From: Lobosporangium transversale
Lineage: Eukaryota; Mortierellomycota; Mortierellomycetes; Mortierellales; Mortierellaceae
NCBI RefSeq assembly: GCF_002105155.1
Contig: NW_019029027.1
Span: forward strand, 62,001 to 126,000
Direction of reading: 5' to 3'
DNA length: 64,000 bases
The position numbers were made by a program, and so were the translations under genes. Below the pieces are notes generated by a model, which made no database searches, was not told the origin of the DNA, and saw only the letters and a program-made list of their open reading frames with translations. Below, in pieces: positions 25,556 to 39,617 of this stretch (the first letter of the stretch is position 1; every line of letters begins with the position of its first letter).

Positions 25556-27495
25556 AGTTTTTTTTTTTTTTTTTTTTTTTTTTATTTTTTTTTAATAGCA
25601 AGGAGCCCCAGGGTCATGGGATTTATTTTCTACACTTTATGGACAAAATGCTCCAGAAACTATAGTCAATAAATAGTTATTACTGTACAAACGGCAAGAG
25701 CTGCTGCATCCATGATTTCATAAACCCTGGCTGCCGTGGTTAGTGCTCAAAGTCCACCTTTCCGACGTGGCCTGTTGCGCAACGCGACAAACTATCCGCT
25801 ATCCATAGTCATCAAAAACTCCATTCCACTTCGCCGCTCCATCACGTCCAGTTTAGATTCCCCAAGGTAGCTGTTCCGGACTTGGTCATCCGCGGCCTTT
25901 TAGATCTCTTTTACATTCAGCTTCTGGCGTTGGCTCAAGAAAGGAACAAGGAAATCATTGCTACTACGCCTGTGCTCCCCAACACGGTTGCGTCCTCTGA
26001 CGCGTTTGCTCATAGCAGTGATTCCACGAGCCTTTTCCCATTCAACGGTGACTTTACACCGTTTGTTCCACATTTCTGTACGACTGAATTCTTCTATGGC
26101 CTTGACGAAGCACCCTGCCATGTATGTAGCTACCCTTGTCTTGAAACCGACTTTCCAACTCTGAGCAATGGACTTGGGCTTAAGTCCATGGCAAATGTCC
26201 TGCACAGACCAATCTGGTATGTGCTCTATCTCTTTCTCGTCCTCATCGTCGCCATTCCTATCACATGGCGTCGTACTCCCCGCACACCATTGATATGTAT
26301 CTCTAGAGTCCCCAAAATGTAGTCCTCCTCTGCTGCAGTAAAAGTTGACTCTTTTGTCCTTGGCGGATCTACACCTCTCTCTTTATCCCTTGTGCTTGCT
26401 CCTGCACCGCTTTCAACTCTTTCCTCCGTGTCCTCTCCCCTATTGCATTCACATTTTCGGCTATTTCCTTCCACTTCTCGGCTTGAGTCTCCATCGTCCT
26501 TGAACATCTCCAGATGTGCGACGTGTCTCCTTCTTCTGTCCCACACACTCTGCAGTTGCCGCTTTCATAATGGTCCGGTCTCCAGTCTCTCATACATGAC
26601 TGTGTAGGCAGTATTCCATGGAGCTTCTTGATCCTGTGCGCTCGCTTTTGGCAGTCCGCTGGACTGGTGAAGAGTCCTTTTGGTAGGTTGCTATCATGAA
26701 CAATGTTCATAGTGGCCCGCCAATCGATTTTTTGTCCAATCCTTAACATGCTCCTGCGTCCTATTCTAAGCAATCCAAGTGTGATGTGTACGAGTTGTTG
26801 ACTGTAACTTAGGGATCTGCCTTAAGTCATCTTCCGCCGGTACACTGTTGAAATTTACATAGCAGTACATGTCATTATGCTTTGTTATGTTGATATCCCA
26901 TAGCTCGCCATAATGTCCATGTTTCGCTGCTTCGTCCGCTTCTTCGTTCCCTCTGTTGCCGGCATGTCCTTTGGCCCACTCGATCCTTGTTGAATAAATG
27001 CGTTGTGTATAGCTGCCCACCATACTGCATACGGTGAACTAATATGTTGCGACAACGTGCTATCCACTCTGCCTCGGACCAATGCTCGGAATTGAGTCAC
27101 AACTGCGCTGTTATCAAGTCGGATTGTCATAGGTCTGTTTCGTGGGCTGATAAGTATTCCTGCCAACAAATCAGCTAGCTCTGCCTTTGTCGAGGATGCG
27201 TTGCCTGCTACTCTACCAGATAGCCCAGTGTAAAAATCACCCTCTTGTGTCTGGACTACTACACCAAATGCCATACTTACTCTTTCAGTGCAATGTCTTT
27301 GAGAGATCCATCCGTATAAATGACACTACCCGGTTGGGTATTGTACGTTCCCTTTGGCGTTGGATTTTCTCCTCAGTATTGGCACTAATGATAACTCCAT
27401 TTGTGTCCCTGGCTAGGCCTCTGTTGACTTCAGGGATCGCTTTTAGGCACGGTGTCTCGTTGGAATCCAGGTCGACTTTTGCTCTCTGGTTTGCT
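25556..27495 (-). mobile_element. Decayed non-LTR retrotransposon (LINE), 3' part, copy A
   Basis: Reading the minus strand from about 27400 down, I see the C-terminal part of a LINE polyprotein broken by frameshifts. First is an RNase H domain (YTDGS at about 27327-27313 in another frame, SSTKAEL and RLDNSAV at about 27190-27100, then EWAKGHAGNRGNEEADEAAK at about 26984-26925). A Cys/His segment CRVCGTEEGDTSHIWRC (about 26560-26510) and a conserved C-terminal block of about 100 residues (26205-25900) follow. The element ends in a 3' untranslated region and a T-run on the plus strand (25556-25593), that is, a poly-A tail for the minus strand. No reverse transcriptase domain is left in this copy, so it is 5'-truncated. 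Confidence 0.85.
25594..26366 (-). repeat. Left arm of 0.78-kb inverted repeat (LINE 3' end)
   Basis: This segment is nearly identical in reverse complement to 29140-29911. Both arms encode the same 146-codon and 101-codon frames without a difference in the translations. The only mismatch I noticed is near the tail (GAGCCCC against GGGTTCC). Identity stops sharply at 26366, beyond which the left copy continues into LINE coding sequence. Confidence 0.92.
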
Positions 27496-27595
27496 CCAGT
27501 GCTCCTATTCGAACTGAAATTTTGTCAATTGATATTTATTTTTTTAATCTGAAACATCATAATTGACAAAATTTCAGTTCGAATAGGAGCACTGG
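27496..27595. repeat. Perfect 35-bp inverted repeat (hairpin) with 30-bp loop
   Basis: Bases 27496-27530 are the exact reverse complement of 27561-27595. The sequence lies at the junction between LINE copy A and the composite copy to its right, and its right arm overlaps by one base the 18-bp direct repeat that starts at 27595. A hairpin this long could come from twin-primed (inverted) LINE integration or from a small foldback element. Confidence 0.9.
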
Positions 27596-28900
27596 TTTGC
27601 TCATCTTGGGATTTTTTTTTTTTTTTTTTTTTTTCCTGTTAACAAGAACCCACAGAGGTGAGGAATTTTATTTCATAATCTCGCTCTAAATTGATGATAT
27701 CGCCCTCAACTATGAAACAAGCGAAACTCTCAAAGTTCGCACGGGATGGCTGTGAAGAGCCAATTCGTATCCATGTTTTTCTCTACCAATGTACACCGTG
27801 ATCGGTACTCGAAGTCCATCCTTCCGATGTGGCCTGTTGCGCCCGTGAAAAGCCGCGGAGGCTGGCGTGCCGACTCTAGCTAAGGACGACTTTTAATTTT
27901 TTCTATTCGATCAAATCCACTGGCATGTGGACCCAAATCTTGCGGGATTGTCTGAAATTTCTACTTTGGACTCCGTCAAACTTTTTGTGATCATCGCTGT
28001 CCTAGTCAAGTGGGTGGATGGGGGGATGTGCTGCCAGATGTACCGCTGGTTCGGCTGGGGGGTGGAATATATAACTAAGACGTGTGGCCAGCCAGGCGAC
28101 TTAGGGTAGTGCACCCACGATCTTAGCCTTAGCGGAGAACACTAGGCTGTCTCGGAGAGAAAGTATAAAAACTCAAGCAAATCCCTGACCTGGCACATGC
28201 GCTTTTTTTTTTTTTTTTTTTTTTTTTTGATAACAAGGACCCACGAGGTCATGTAGGATTTATTTAGATATTAGCTCTATAAATGGGTTGCCCCATTACT
28301 GGGGTCGCAAATAAAGCGGTATCCAATAATCGACCGAAGCCGCATCGTCATACTGCCACAGTACTACATCCTGTTCATAAACCACGTCAGCATTGAGTAG
28401 ACCTCCTTGGTCCCAGAGGACCTGTGGCATGGCTCTACTCCCTACTTGGCCTGTTGTGCGCGAAGGTCATCCTTTAGCCGCTGTCCTCAATCATCAAAAA
28501 TTTACAGCTTTCCAGGCGCTCCATAATCGCCAATTCCACCTGTTGCCGGTAGCTTGCCGCCACTCGCCGGTCTGCCTCAGTCCTGATCGCCTTCACATCT
28601 GCTGTTCGTCGTTGCCCCTGGTGAGAGCCAAAGAATTCACCTCTGCTACGTCTGTGCCTCCCAACACAGTTGCGTCCCCTGGCGCGTTTGCTCACAGAGG
28701 TGATACCATTGTCTCTTTCCCAGTTGACGGTGACTTTGCAGCGTCTGTTCCAGATTTCAGTCCTGCCGAGTTCCTCGATTGACTTGACAAAGCGGCAAAC
28801 AATGTACCTTGAGATCGATGCTGTGGTTCTGAAGATCATCTTCCATTTTTGTCCTTAGGGGAATCTCTCTAGGCGTCAGCGCGTTTGCTCATCTTGGGAT
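27595..28900 (-). mobile_element. Composite LINE 3' ends flanked by an 18-bp target-site duplication
   Basis: The 18-mer GTTTGCTCATCTTGGGAT occurs at 27595-27612 and again at 28883-28900, exactly bracketing the element. Immediately inside the left copy is a T-run (27613-27634), the poly-A tail in minus orientation. Inside are two tail-bearing 3' ends of the same LINE family: one next to that tail, and one ending at a second T-run (28203-28229). The latter includes a 120-codon minus-strand frame (28839-28474) clearly related to the C-terminal block of copy A (RYIVCRFVKSIEELGRTEIW against the equivalent region there). The two 3' untranslated ends share the AACAAG-ACCCAC-GAGGT pattern next to the tail. 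Confidence 0.8.
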
Positions 28901-29016
28901 ATCTGAAACTTTTTTTTTATAACTCTATTATGGCTGAGTAACCATCATTTTCAACGTCACGTGTACAGTGCTTTTTGTCATTATAAGTAACTGTATTACC
29001 TCCATAATTTATATTA

Positions 29017-29088
29017 GCCCGCTTAGCTCATTGGTAGAGCGTTTGCCTAGTAAGCAAAAGGTAGCAGGTTCGATCCCTGCAGTGGGCA
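29017..29088 (+). tRNA. tRNA-Thr (anticodon AGT)
   Basis: Seventy-two bases fold as a complete cloverleaf. Acceptor stem GCCCGCT pairs with AGTGGGC (one G-U pair) and the discriminator is A. The D-arm is AGCTCATTGGTAGAGC. The anticodon stem TTTGC/GCAAA encloses loop CTAGTAA with anticodon AGT. The T-arm is GCAGG-TTCGATC-CCTGC, with the A and B box promoters inside. There is no intron. A T6 run at about 29108-29113 can serve as the RNA polymerase III terminator. The gene looks intact although it lies between retrotransposon fragments. Confidence 0.96.
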
Positions 29089-29139
29089 TTAGTTATTCCC
29101 GCAAAACTTTTTTCCAGTGATAGACACTGGAGGTTAGGC

Positions 29140-29938
29140 CCGCCAAGGACAAAAGAGTCAACTTTTACTGCAGCAGAGGAGGACTACATTTTGGGGACTC
29201 TAGAGATACATATCAATGGTGTGCGGGGAGTACGACGCCATGTGATAGGAATGGCGACGATGAGGACGAGAAAGAGATAGAGCACATACCAGATTGGTCT
29301 GTGCAGGACATTTGCCATGGACTTAAGCCCAAGTCCATTGCTCAGAGTTGGAAAGTCGGTTTCAAGACAAGGGTAGCTACATACATGGCAGGGTGCTTCG
29401 TCAAGGCCATAGAAGAATTCAGTCGTACAGAAATGTGGAACAAACGGTGTAAAGTCACCGTTGAATGGGAAAAGGCTCGTGGAATCACTGCTATGAGCAA
29501 ACGCGTCAGAGGACGCAACCGTGTTGGGGAGCACAGGCGTAGTAGCAATGATTTCCTTGTTCCTTTCTTGAGCCAACGCCAGAAGCTGAATGTAAAAGAG
29601 ATCTAAAAGGCCGCGGATGACCAAGTCCGGAACAGCTACCTTGGGGAATCTAAACTGGACGTGATGGAGCGGCGAAGTGGAATGGAGTTTTTGATGACTA
29701 TGGATAGCGGATAGTTTGTCGCGTTGCGCAACAGGCCACGTCGGAAAGGTGGACTTTGAGCACTAACCACGGCAGCCAGGGTTTATGAAATCATGGATGC
29801 AGCAGCTCTTGCCGTTTGTACAGTAATAACTATTTATTGACTATAGTTTCTGGAGCATTTTGTCCATAAAGTGTAGAAAATAAATCCCATGACCCTGGGG
29901 TTCCTTGCTATTAAAAAAAAATAAAAATAAAATAAAAA
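29140..29938 (+). mobile_element. 5'-truncated LINE 3' end, copy C (right arm of inverted repeat)
   Basis: This is the plus-strand twin of copy A: it encodes the same C-terminal block (29301-29606) and ends in an A-rich tail with AAAAT interruptions at 29912-29938. It begins abruptly 51 bp after the tRNA-Thr. I found no clear target-site duplication around it. The near-perfect match to copy A means that either both insertions are recent or one arm was copied from the other. Confidence 0.85.
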
Positions 29939-31440
29939 TCTCAGAACAGGATCAGGCTCTTTATGAGTCCCTTTACGCACACAGCTTTATGGTAACAGCC
30001 AGAGGATCAGTGAGGACGACAGAGAACGTTGTAGAAAGAGAAGCCACGTCAATGTGTAGTATTCTCTCCTCAAAAGCAGTAACCGACAAACAGACAGCAT
30101 ATCTCATCATTGACGTCCTCATACCCAAGGCGCTTTATAGATATCGGCACAGATTCTCCCACCGTCTTTTGTGAGACGAATGATAGGCAAGTTTATGGAA
30201 CTATGTAAGAGCAAAGCACGTATGCCGCCAACCACACCCAACAACATAATGCATCACCCTAGAAGATGTACAGACAGAGGGACAGAGATCAGCCCTATTC
30301 CTACGCCTAAACGACAATGGATTGATGGGATGTATCTGCGGAGCACGTCTCATTGCCCTCCAGAAACGCCTTAGGACGAGCAAACCCCAACTGCAGAGTC
30401 ACAAAAAATAAAAGCATACAAACATAACTTCGTAGCAGGCGTCTGTAAACTAATGGCCGATCGACAAGTGAAGTTTGACTTGCACTTAGTAAATGATTTT
30501 GGGCTCCCTGGAAATGCTCGCAACATAGCAGGCATGCTCTATGGCGATGTGGATGGCCAGCCTGTGCGAGAACTAGCAACAAGAGGAATATACTATGCTG
30601 AGCAAATTCTAGACGAGATTTCATCACTCAAATCCTGGAATGAGGTACGTACGAAAAGGAGAGACCCAAAGGCTTCGCTGGTATGGCTCCTCTGAGTGCC
30701 TAGGTGTAGAGATCCTACAGATTGGCATGGCAGCTGACACTTTACTCAGATGGATCCCTTGAAGAGGCAGGAAGAAGGGCGACGTGGATGGATGGTCAGA
30801 CAGGCCCAGAAAGCTTCACAAATGTAGTTTCAGGTAGAGTCGATGGGTACGCTTCATCCACCAAGGCAGAGCTAGTAGGACAGTACGCAACTATCCTAGT
30901 CAGTCCTCGTAACGCTCCAGCAGCTGTCTACATAGACAACATGGCGGTAGTAGTCCAGTTCCAGGGCCTTGCCCAAAAGCGAGAAACAAGCACTGAATGG
31001 CAGCGATTACGTTTCAAGTACGTAGTGTGGTGTGTGGCGACCTCGAGAGTGTTCTTTAAGCAGGGCGGGAAGGTAACTGTGAAATGGGTCAAGGGCCATG
31101 CTTGAAATAAAGGCAATATAAGGGCAGACCAAGCTGCCAAAGATGCCCATTTTGGCGAAATGTGGGCAACCAAAGGGCTAAAACACAACGATCTCCCCTT
31201 TCGCGCTATATTCGACGAGGTGGTGAGGATGATCTTAGATGCCTGTTAAAACCTCCAACAACAGTGAGAACACATTATTTGTGGGTGTTTCAGAACAGAG
31301 TCAGGAGGTATATTGTAGACTGGAGAGAAGTAGGTTGGAAAGCAAGCTTGCATAATCTTCACGATGGCAATACGCCTAGAGGTTTCTTTACCAGTCCAGT
31401 AAATAAGAGAGCGCACAGAATAGAAGGTCCATGATGAAAA
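29939..31440 (+). mobile_element. Decayed LINE fragment, copy D: reverse transcriptase end plus RNase H
   Basis: On the plus strand the first part (about 29939-30380) encodes a degenerate reverse-transcriptase thumb-like segment (SFMVTARGSVRTTENV, then IGKFMELCKSKARMPPTTPN), broken by stops. An RNase H domain follows at 30722-31105 with the expected acidic residues in YSDGS, TKAEL and YIDNMAV and a final VKWVKGHA, after which a stop interrupts the NKGNIRADQAAK motif. The closing WREVGWKASLHNLHDGN region corresponds to sequence after RNase H in copy A. Stops and frameshifts make it inactive. It is more diverged than copies A and C. Confidence 0.8.
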
Positions 31441-32443
31441 ATATTTTGTAGAAAGGTATTGTTGGTTTTATTTTTAGTCACGTGGAGAGGCATCGCCACC
31501 AACTATTTAACGAGCAGCAGCTCAGGAAGATCTGGTTCCTTGTTCCTTCTTTTACACAAGAGCCATTTGAGCACTGACTATTCTCGTTCAGTATTTGAGT
31601 AGTGTATTGTTCTTTTATCGTGTTAGAGAGTTATTTCATCTATCTGTAGCTGGAAGTGACCGGCTTCACAACCCACTAAAAGACCCAAAATCTCCTATCA
31701 TGCCCTATAGATGCTCCAATACATGTAGTGTAGAACAAACTTCCTCCTTGAGGCAGATATACAAAGTAAGAGCCATTAAAAATCATATGGGCTATGTTAA
31801 TTTTGCATTTCATTCTACATTTGGTATGCCAACCAACAGTGCCATGTTTGTGAAAGATAACAAACTTCGAGCTACTGAATACTATGACGCTAAGCAATAG
31901 TGTTGAATAACGAAGCGACAACTATAAAATACCTGTGGTTCCCACGTCCCTGTTGGCCGTAGCAATGTTGCCGCCGTTGCCAAGCTCCGTGGTTGCTCTA
32001 TTGTAACCACCATGAAGCTTGCCAATTTACCTGAATCGTTCATGATTGTGGACGCAGTACACGTGCTGGAACAGGCCCCTGTGTTGCATATTTCACAGTA
32101 CGCAGTGTTGCAATGGCTGAACTAGGAAAAATACTGGTAAAAATGCTAGTAAGAAAGATTGCTAGCAGTGAAAGTTAGTGGCAATAAAGTGTTATACACA
32201 TTGACGCGATAATTCTATGATATGGGACTATAACCCATATCATCTAGATAGATGCGTAGATGCTTCTTGCATAGGAGATGAATAAATATCCCATGGGTGT
32301 GGCGCGTTGGCCCACACCTTTCTCATTTACTTCACTTCTGCTCACTATCTATCTACCAAAAAGTTTCCATTTCGAATATTGCAGGCTTAAATTTTATATT
32401 TATTGGAGTTGATTCCATTGTATTAAGGCGAAGCACAACTGGA
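31441..32443. other. Unassigned spacer after the retrotransposon nest
   Basis: One kilobase without a supportable gene. A 101-codon frame at 31595-31900 has no recognisable motif. A GC-rich hairpin (GGTGTGG...CCACACC) lies at about 32298-32320, followed by T-rich sequence; its role is unknown. Confidence 0.45.
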
Positions 32444-34355
<1,912 letters not shown>

Positions 34356-34823
34356 ATCGTAAGTTCAAGTACGAAAGTAAAAAAAGAAATCAGGTAAGAA
34401 TTCAGAATTTGCTTTCAATCGCCTAGCTGAATAAAGAGAAGAGTGTCTAAGATGTTGAAGCGGTGAATGACAGAATCAATAGATTTGAGAGGAGAGATCA
34501 CAGTGGGCTTGTGCAAAATGGCTTTGTACATGGATACAGCTTGCTTGGTGGACAACCGCAAAATCATATCTCATTCCTTGATAAATCAGAATTGTATGGG
34601 CGTACTACATAGTGCAGCCTGTTTGAAAGCAGCGTGAAAGTTGCCCTTGAATTAACAACTTTCCATTGGCGAAGAAAGGGCGTGGAGACTCATACGGATA
34701 CTATCTTTGGTTAGTCCATTATCAATAACCAAAGGTTTATTAAAGAGTCTGGGATATGGAGCCTTGTACTTTACACGTGATAAATAACCAATGGTCTACC
34801 TGTGGTTCTTTTGACAAGGACAA
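34356..34823. promoter_or_regulatory. Shared divergent promoter region, E1 / RAD57-type gene
   Basis: This 468-bp spacer lies between divergently read start codons. It is AT-rich, and I see no element I can name with confidence. Both 5' leaders must be contained in it. Confidence 0.35.
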
Positions 34824-36464
34824 ATGACATCCATCAGCATCTTGGAGATTCCTTCACACATCAAAGAAACTTTGATTGAAGGTAGTAAATTGAAAATCAT
34901 TTAAATGATGGTAGAGAAACTACGCTTTATTGGAAAATAAATTAACGCTTGGCTTTTCCGCCAGCTTCTTTGGATACCTTGGAGGATTTATTGCTGTATA
35001 CACCACCAAGTCTAGTTGACAGAATACCCTCAACTCGGTTCAAGCGGCATCAGCCCCGTAAAGGGATCAACGTCATCCGCTACGATCGTCTGTTAACATT
35101 GACGCCGCAAGAGATTACTTTGGCTTATGATGAGGCATGTGCCCATGTCTTTCTTGGAGGAATTGCATACGGAACCGCTTTAAATCTACTGCAAGAAGAG
35201 TTCTTTCTGTCTCTTGGAGATCCATTACTAGATGCGGCTCTGGGGGGGCCTGGGATCATGACCCGTGGGATTACAGAAGTTGCTGGTGAAAGGTCTGTCC
35301 AATCTTTGTATTAAAGAACATTGCGTATATCTGTATATAAAAGAAAGAGTATGCATGAATAGGGCCTTAATAAACTATCTATGACATTTTGATTAATAGC
35401 TCTGTAGGAAAGACCCAGCTTTGTCTTCAACTTTGTCTCATGGTGCAACTCCCTTATGAACTAGGTGGGCTTGATGGTTGTAAGTATAACGGAAGGATGT
35501 GGGCATGGCTAAATAAAATGTAATCAGCAAAAATCTGATTGATCTATAACGTCTTGCCCCTCTCCTATTGGAACGATTAGCTGCAGTATGGCTTTCAACA
35601 GAAGGGAAGTTTCCTTACACCAGATTAGAATCGATGATTGGGTATTTCGTGGCAAGACACAAGGAAGTTCTACCAGAAATGAGTGTAGAGGAACTGCGGG
35701 ACAACGTATATTTTGAATCAATGGCTGATCAGGAGACCCAGATGCATATTATTAACTACCAACTGCCGATCCTTATCCATGACTCTCATGTGTCTGCTAA
35801 TAAAGAAGCAGAAGAAGCAACTCAGATAACAGCAACACAGCAGACTCAGCATGACCCCGTAACAAATGAGGGCGATGACACAGAAGATAGGCATCCATCT
35901 CTTAGGAGGAAGGCTGTGAAGCTTGTTATTGTTGATTCGATCACTAACAACTTTAGAAGTGAGCTTACGATTCCATTAAATGATGGGACGGCAGAAGGCC
36001 AAAGACCGCAGCAAAGCTCGGGGTTTAGGTCCAGTATTCTTCAGCGGAGTACCGATCTTTGTGAGATTGGTCTACGTCTCCGAACCCTGGCGGACAACTA
36101 TGGTTTGGCAGTAATTTGTGTGAACCAGGTGACGGACGTGTTTGGTCCCGAGGAATCTGAGTTGTCTGTTTTCAATACGTTGGATGATCCAACGAAACGC
36201 AAGAAGCCGGCTTTAGGACATGTCTGGGAGAGCATGATCAATGCAAGAGTGATTTTGCAGCGCTCGAGAAGATTGGAATATGCAGAAGATGAATCAACAG
36301 TATATCCTTCTTCAAGTTCTGTGATACGTGAACCACATCGAACCATGTCTGTAGTTTTTTCTCCATGGGCCCCTAGCATCAAAAACGCGGGTGCTGGAAG
36401 TACTGGAAAGTGCCGATTCAAAATTGATAGCACAGGAGTTGTTGGACTTCCTGAGCGTATGTAA
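34824..36464 (+). CDS. RAD57: RAD51 paralog, RAD57/XRCC3 type
   Basis: Four exons: 34824-34881, 34965-35292, 35400-35479 and 35581-36464 (1,350 nt, 449 aa). The first exon is short; an in-frame stop at 34943 rules out reading straight through, and the join gives a plausible N-terminal helix (LEIPSHIKETLIEASLDTLE). The Walker A motif GESSVGKT (127-134) is created across the exon 2-3 junction, and Walker B is KLVIVDSI (about 269-276). Other landmarks are GIMTRGITEVAGE, WLSTEGKFPYTRL and ICVNQVTD, as in eukaryotic RAD51 mediators that load Rad51 on single-stranded DNA during recombinational repair. A polar insertion of about 50 residues precedes Walker B. RAD57 and XRCC3 are hard to separate by eye, so the symbol is provisional. 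Confidence 0.88.
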
Positions 36465-36928
36465 TAGATCATTGATTTAATAAATAAATAAAGGACCTCA
36501 TTCTTCATGTCTGTTATGTCCGTGATATGATTTCTCATTTGCAAACTCTTATATCTCGTAACCTGCAGCTGTGTGAATAGGCAAAGTAGTATCTGCTAAT
36601 TGGTGGATCTTTATATGCTGAGCAGCAGCGCCCTTGCCGTGAAGAACATATTTTCTTAAACATTCCCTTGCTCTCAGTACTTATTTCTTTGAATTAGAAT
36701 GGCCATATTAAATAAAATCAGCAGAGATGGTTGTCCATGCAGCCAATAAAGCCGATTCTATGTCAGGATACGCTACCACATGCTATGCTAGTCATCGCAC
36801 GCACTCATGAAGTGGTGGGTTGCCCCGTTAGGAAACCCGTTGAATCAATAGTAAACTTACTCCTATTCCACTCAAAACGAATAGGTTTTTGTTGCAAGGA
36901 TGTGTTCCAATGGATTCTAATATGTTGT

Positions 36929-36963
<35 letters not shown>

Positions 36964-37103
36964 TAGAATAGATGGGATACATACAGGCCGTACCGATGGA
37001 CTTTCACATTGCTTCTTGGTAACTTAATAGTTTGCAATCAGGGCTGCGTTAGTGGGTCTAAATAAATTCCTTTTATTAACAATAATATGCTTAGAATACA
37101 ACA
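36465..37103. other. Intergenic spacer between convergent genes
   Basis: This 639-bp spacer contains a T-run of about 31 at 36931-36961. I saw no exon that could add a mu homology domain to the neighbouring minus-strand gene. Confidence 0.5.
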
Positions 37104-37214
37104 TCAATAGTTCCTTGCCATTCCAAACACGAGAAGATCAAGTTGCGTTAGGCTAGGCATCATCGGGTAGCCCTGATCCTATCATTTAAGATAAAATTAA
37201 CAACAGTGAGAAAA

Positions 37215-37248
<34 letters not shown>

Positions 37249-38385
37249 GATTAATAGTTGTAATTAAGGATGCTGCAGTCATTTAACGTACCAGACATTC
37301 GTCCAATATCTCATACACTATTCCTGTATTCAACTGCACGACTTCAGCCGTAAGTTTTCGATGGCCAGTTGAAGAAATTGCTGGTTCCACTTTTATATAA
37401 GGCTGCATTGTAGCTCTAGAAAGGTTGCTATGGTTATTACTGTCGGTTAATAGCAGGCGCTCGAGAGTTTTTACCAATTGACTCAAAAACTCAATTGTTC
37501 CATGAAGTGACAGTTGTAGTCTCGCTGCAGTTGAGAAGGCTAGCTCCGGTCGATTCTGGTGAGTTTGTGTGTCATCGGTACGTGGTATTAATTGAGTTGA
37601 AGTAGTTAAATCATTTATGCTCGCGTTAACTTTTGTTGTCGATTGCCCTTGACCCGGTAGTAGTGCTGGAATACTTGTGATGGTCATAGAAGATGTGGAC
37701 GGTGTATGTGGCAAAGGACAGCATGCTACGAGTAATAGGTCTTCAGTTGTATAATAGATGTAGCAACAGTATCGTGAATAGAGCGGCTGGTTAAGATAGT
37801 AATTGCCTTGTTTTTGCTGTTCTCCTTTTACAAACGACGTTGCTACTTGTAACTCAAATCCGCTGCTAGTCTTTTGGCCTTTTATCTTGCCAACATTTCC
37901 CCTTATCCCTCTCGTTGGTGTATTTTCCGGAGTTAAATCCGATGTTGTGGACGACGCTGTATGGAGTGTTGCCAAGCGGTGCTCGTTTCGCCAGAGGTCC
38001 AAAAACGTGGACCAGACTTTCTGAACATGAGTATCTGCTGCAACTATTAGTTGAAGTTTCTAATGGTGACTTAGAGCACTAAAACCTTTTGGTCTTGCGG
38101 ACTATTCCATCCCAAGATAATAAAGGACGTGGCTTACATTACGTACATGTCCTTGATACCAGCAAGTCCTGGGTCTTCGCGGAGCCCATGCAGAAGTGTT
38201 GCAAACGCATGTTGGATGGGAATGATGGACAGGATTAAGTAAAAGCACTATTAGAAGCGCCTTTACATGTGACTTACATATTCTATAATTTTTATTTTTA
38301 CATTTGCCAAAGCTTTCAAACCGGAGGTAATGAAGTAACTGAGGAGTGCTCGTGGCAACCCCTTTAGTCCCTGTTTCATTAACAT
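37104..38385 (-). CDS. Uncharacterised protein with adaptor mu/longin-like C-terminal half
   Basis: Four minus-strand exons: 38385-38278, 38247-38143, 38059-37292 and 37178-37104 (1,056 nt, 351 aa), all joined in phase 0. The first 70 residues are hydrophobic helix, followed by IKDMYKLQLIVAADTHVQKV and WSTFLDLWRNEHRLATL. From about residue 165 the pattern recalls the N-terminal longin domain of adaptor mu subunits: a short aromatic strand (SRYCCYIYYTTEDLLLVACC), a helix with an FLSQLVKTLERLL core, and finally NTGIVYEILDECLDQGYP, very like the VYELLDE(M/I)xDxGYP motif of AP mu chains. The protein then ends without the mu homology domain. Low-complexity Thr/Ser/Gln insertions separate these parts. 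The resemblance is by eye only. It could be a divergent adaptor-related or longin protein, or something else entirely. Confidence 0.45.
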
Positions 38386-38505
38386 TCAAGATCAATATTA
38401 ATAAAACAGATAGTCAAATGAGCATTTCGCCATGATAATGAACAAGTGACTTAGATACCATGACTTGGTGATTCAGTTTATTATTATATTAAAAGGCTGT
38501 GGTAC

Positions 38506-39617
<1,112 letters not shown>

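Noticed and set aside
25882-26322. 146-codon plus-strand frame duplicated at 29184-29624 on the minus strand
   Set aside because: It is the antisense frame of the LINE C-terminal block; the related 101-codon frame on the other strand is the one conserved in the diverged copy at 28474-28839.
31595-31900. 101-codon frame after the LINE nest
   Set aside because: No motif or related copy within the window; not enough to call a gene.
32298-32320. GC-rich hairpin followed by T-rich sequence
   Set aside because: Resembles a bacterial-type terminator, but the context is eukaryotic and no transcript ends there that I can support.
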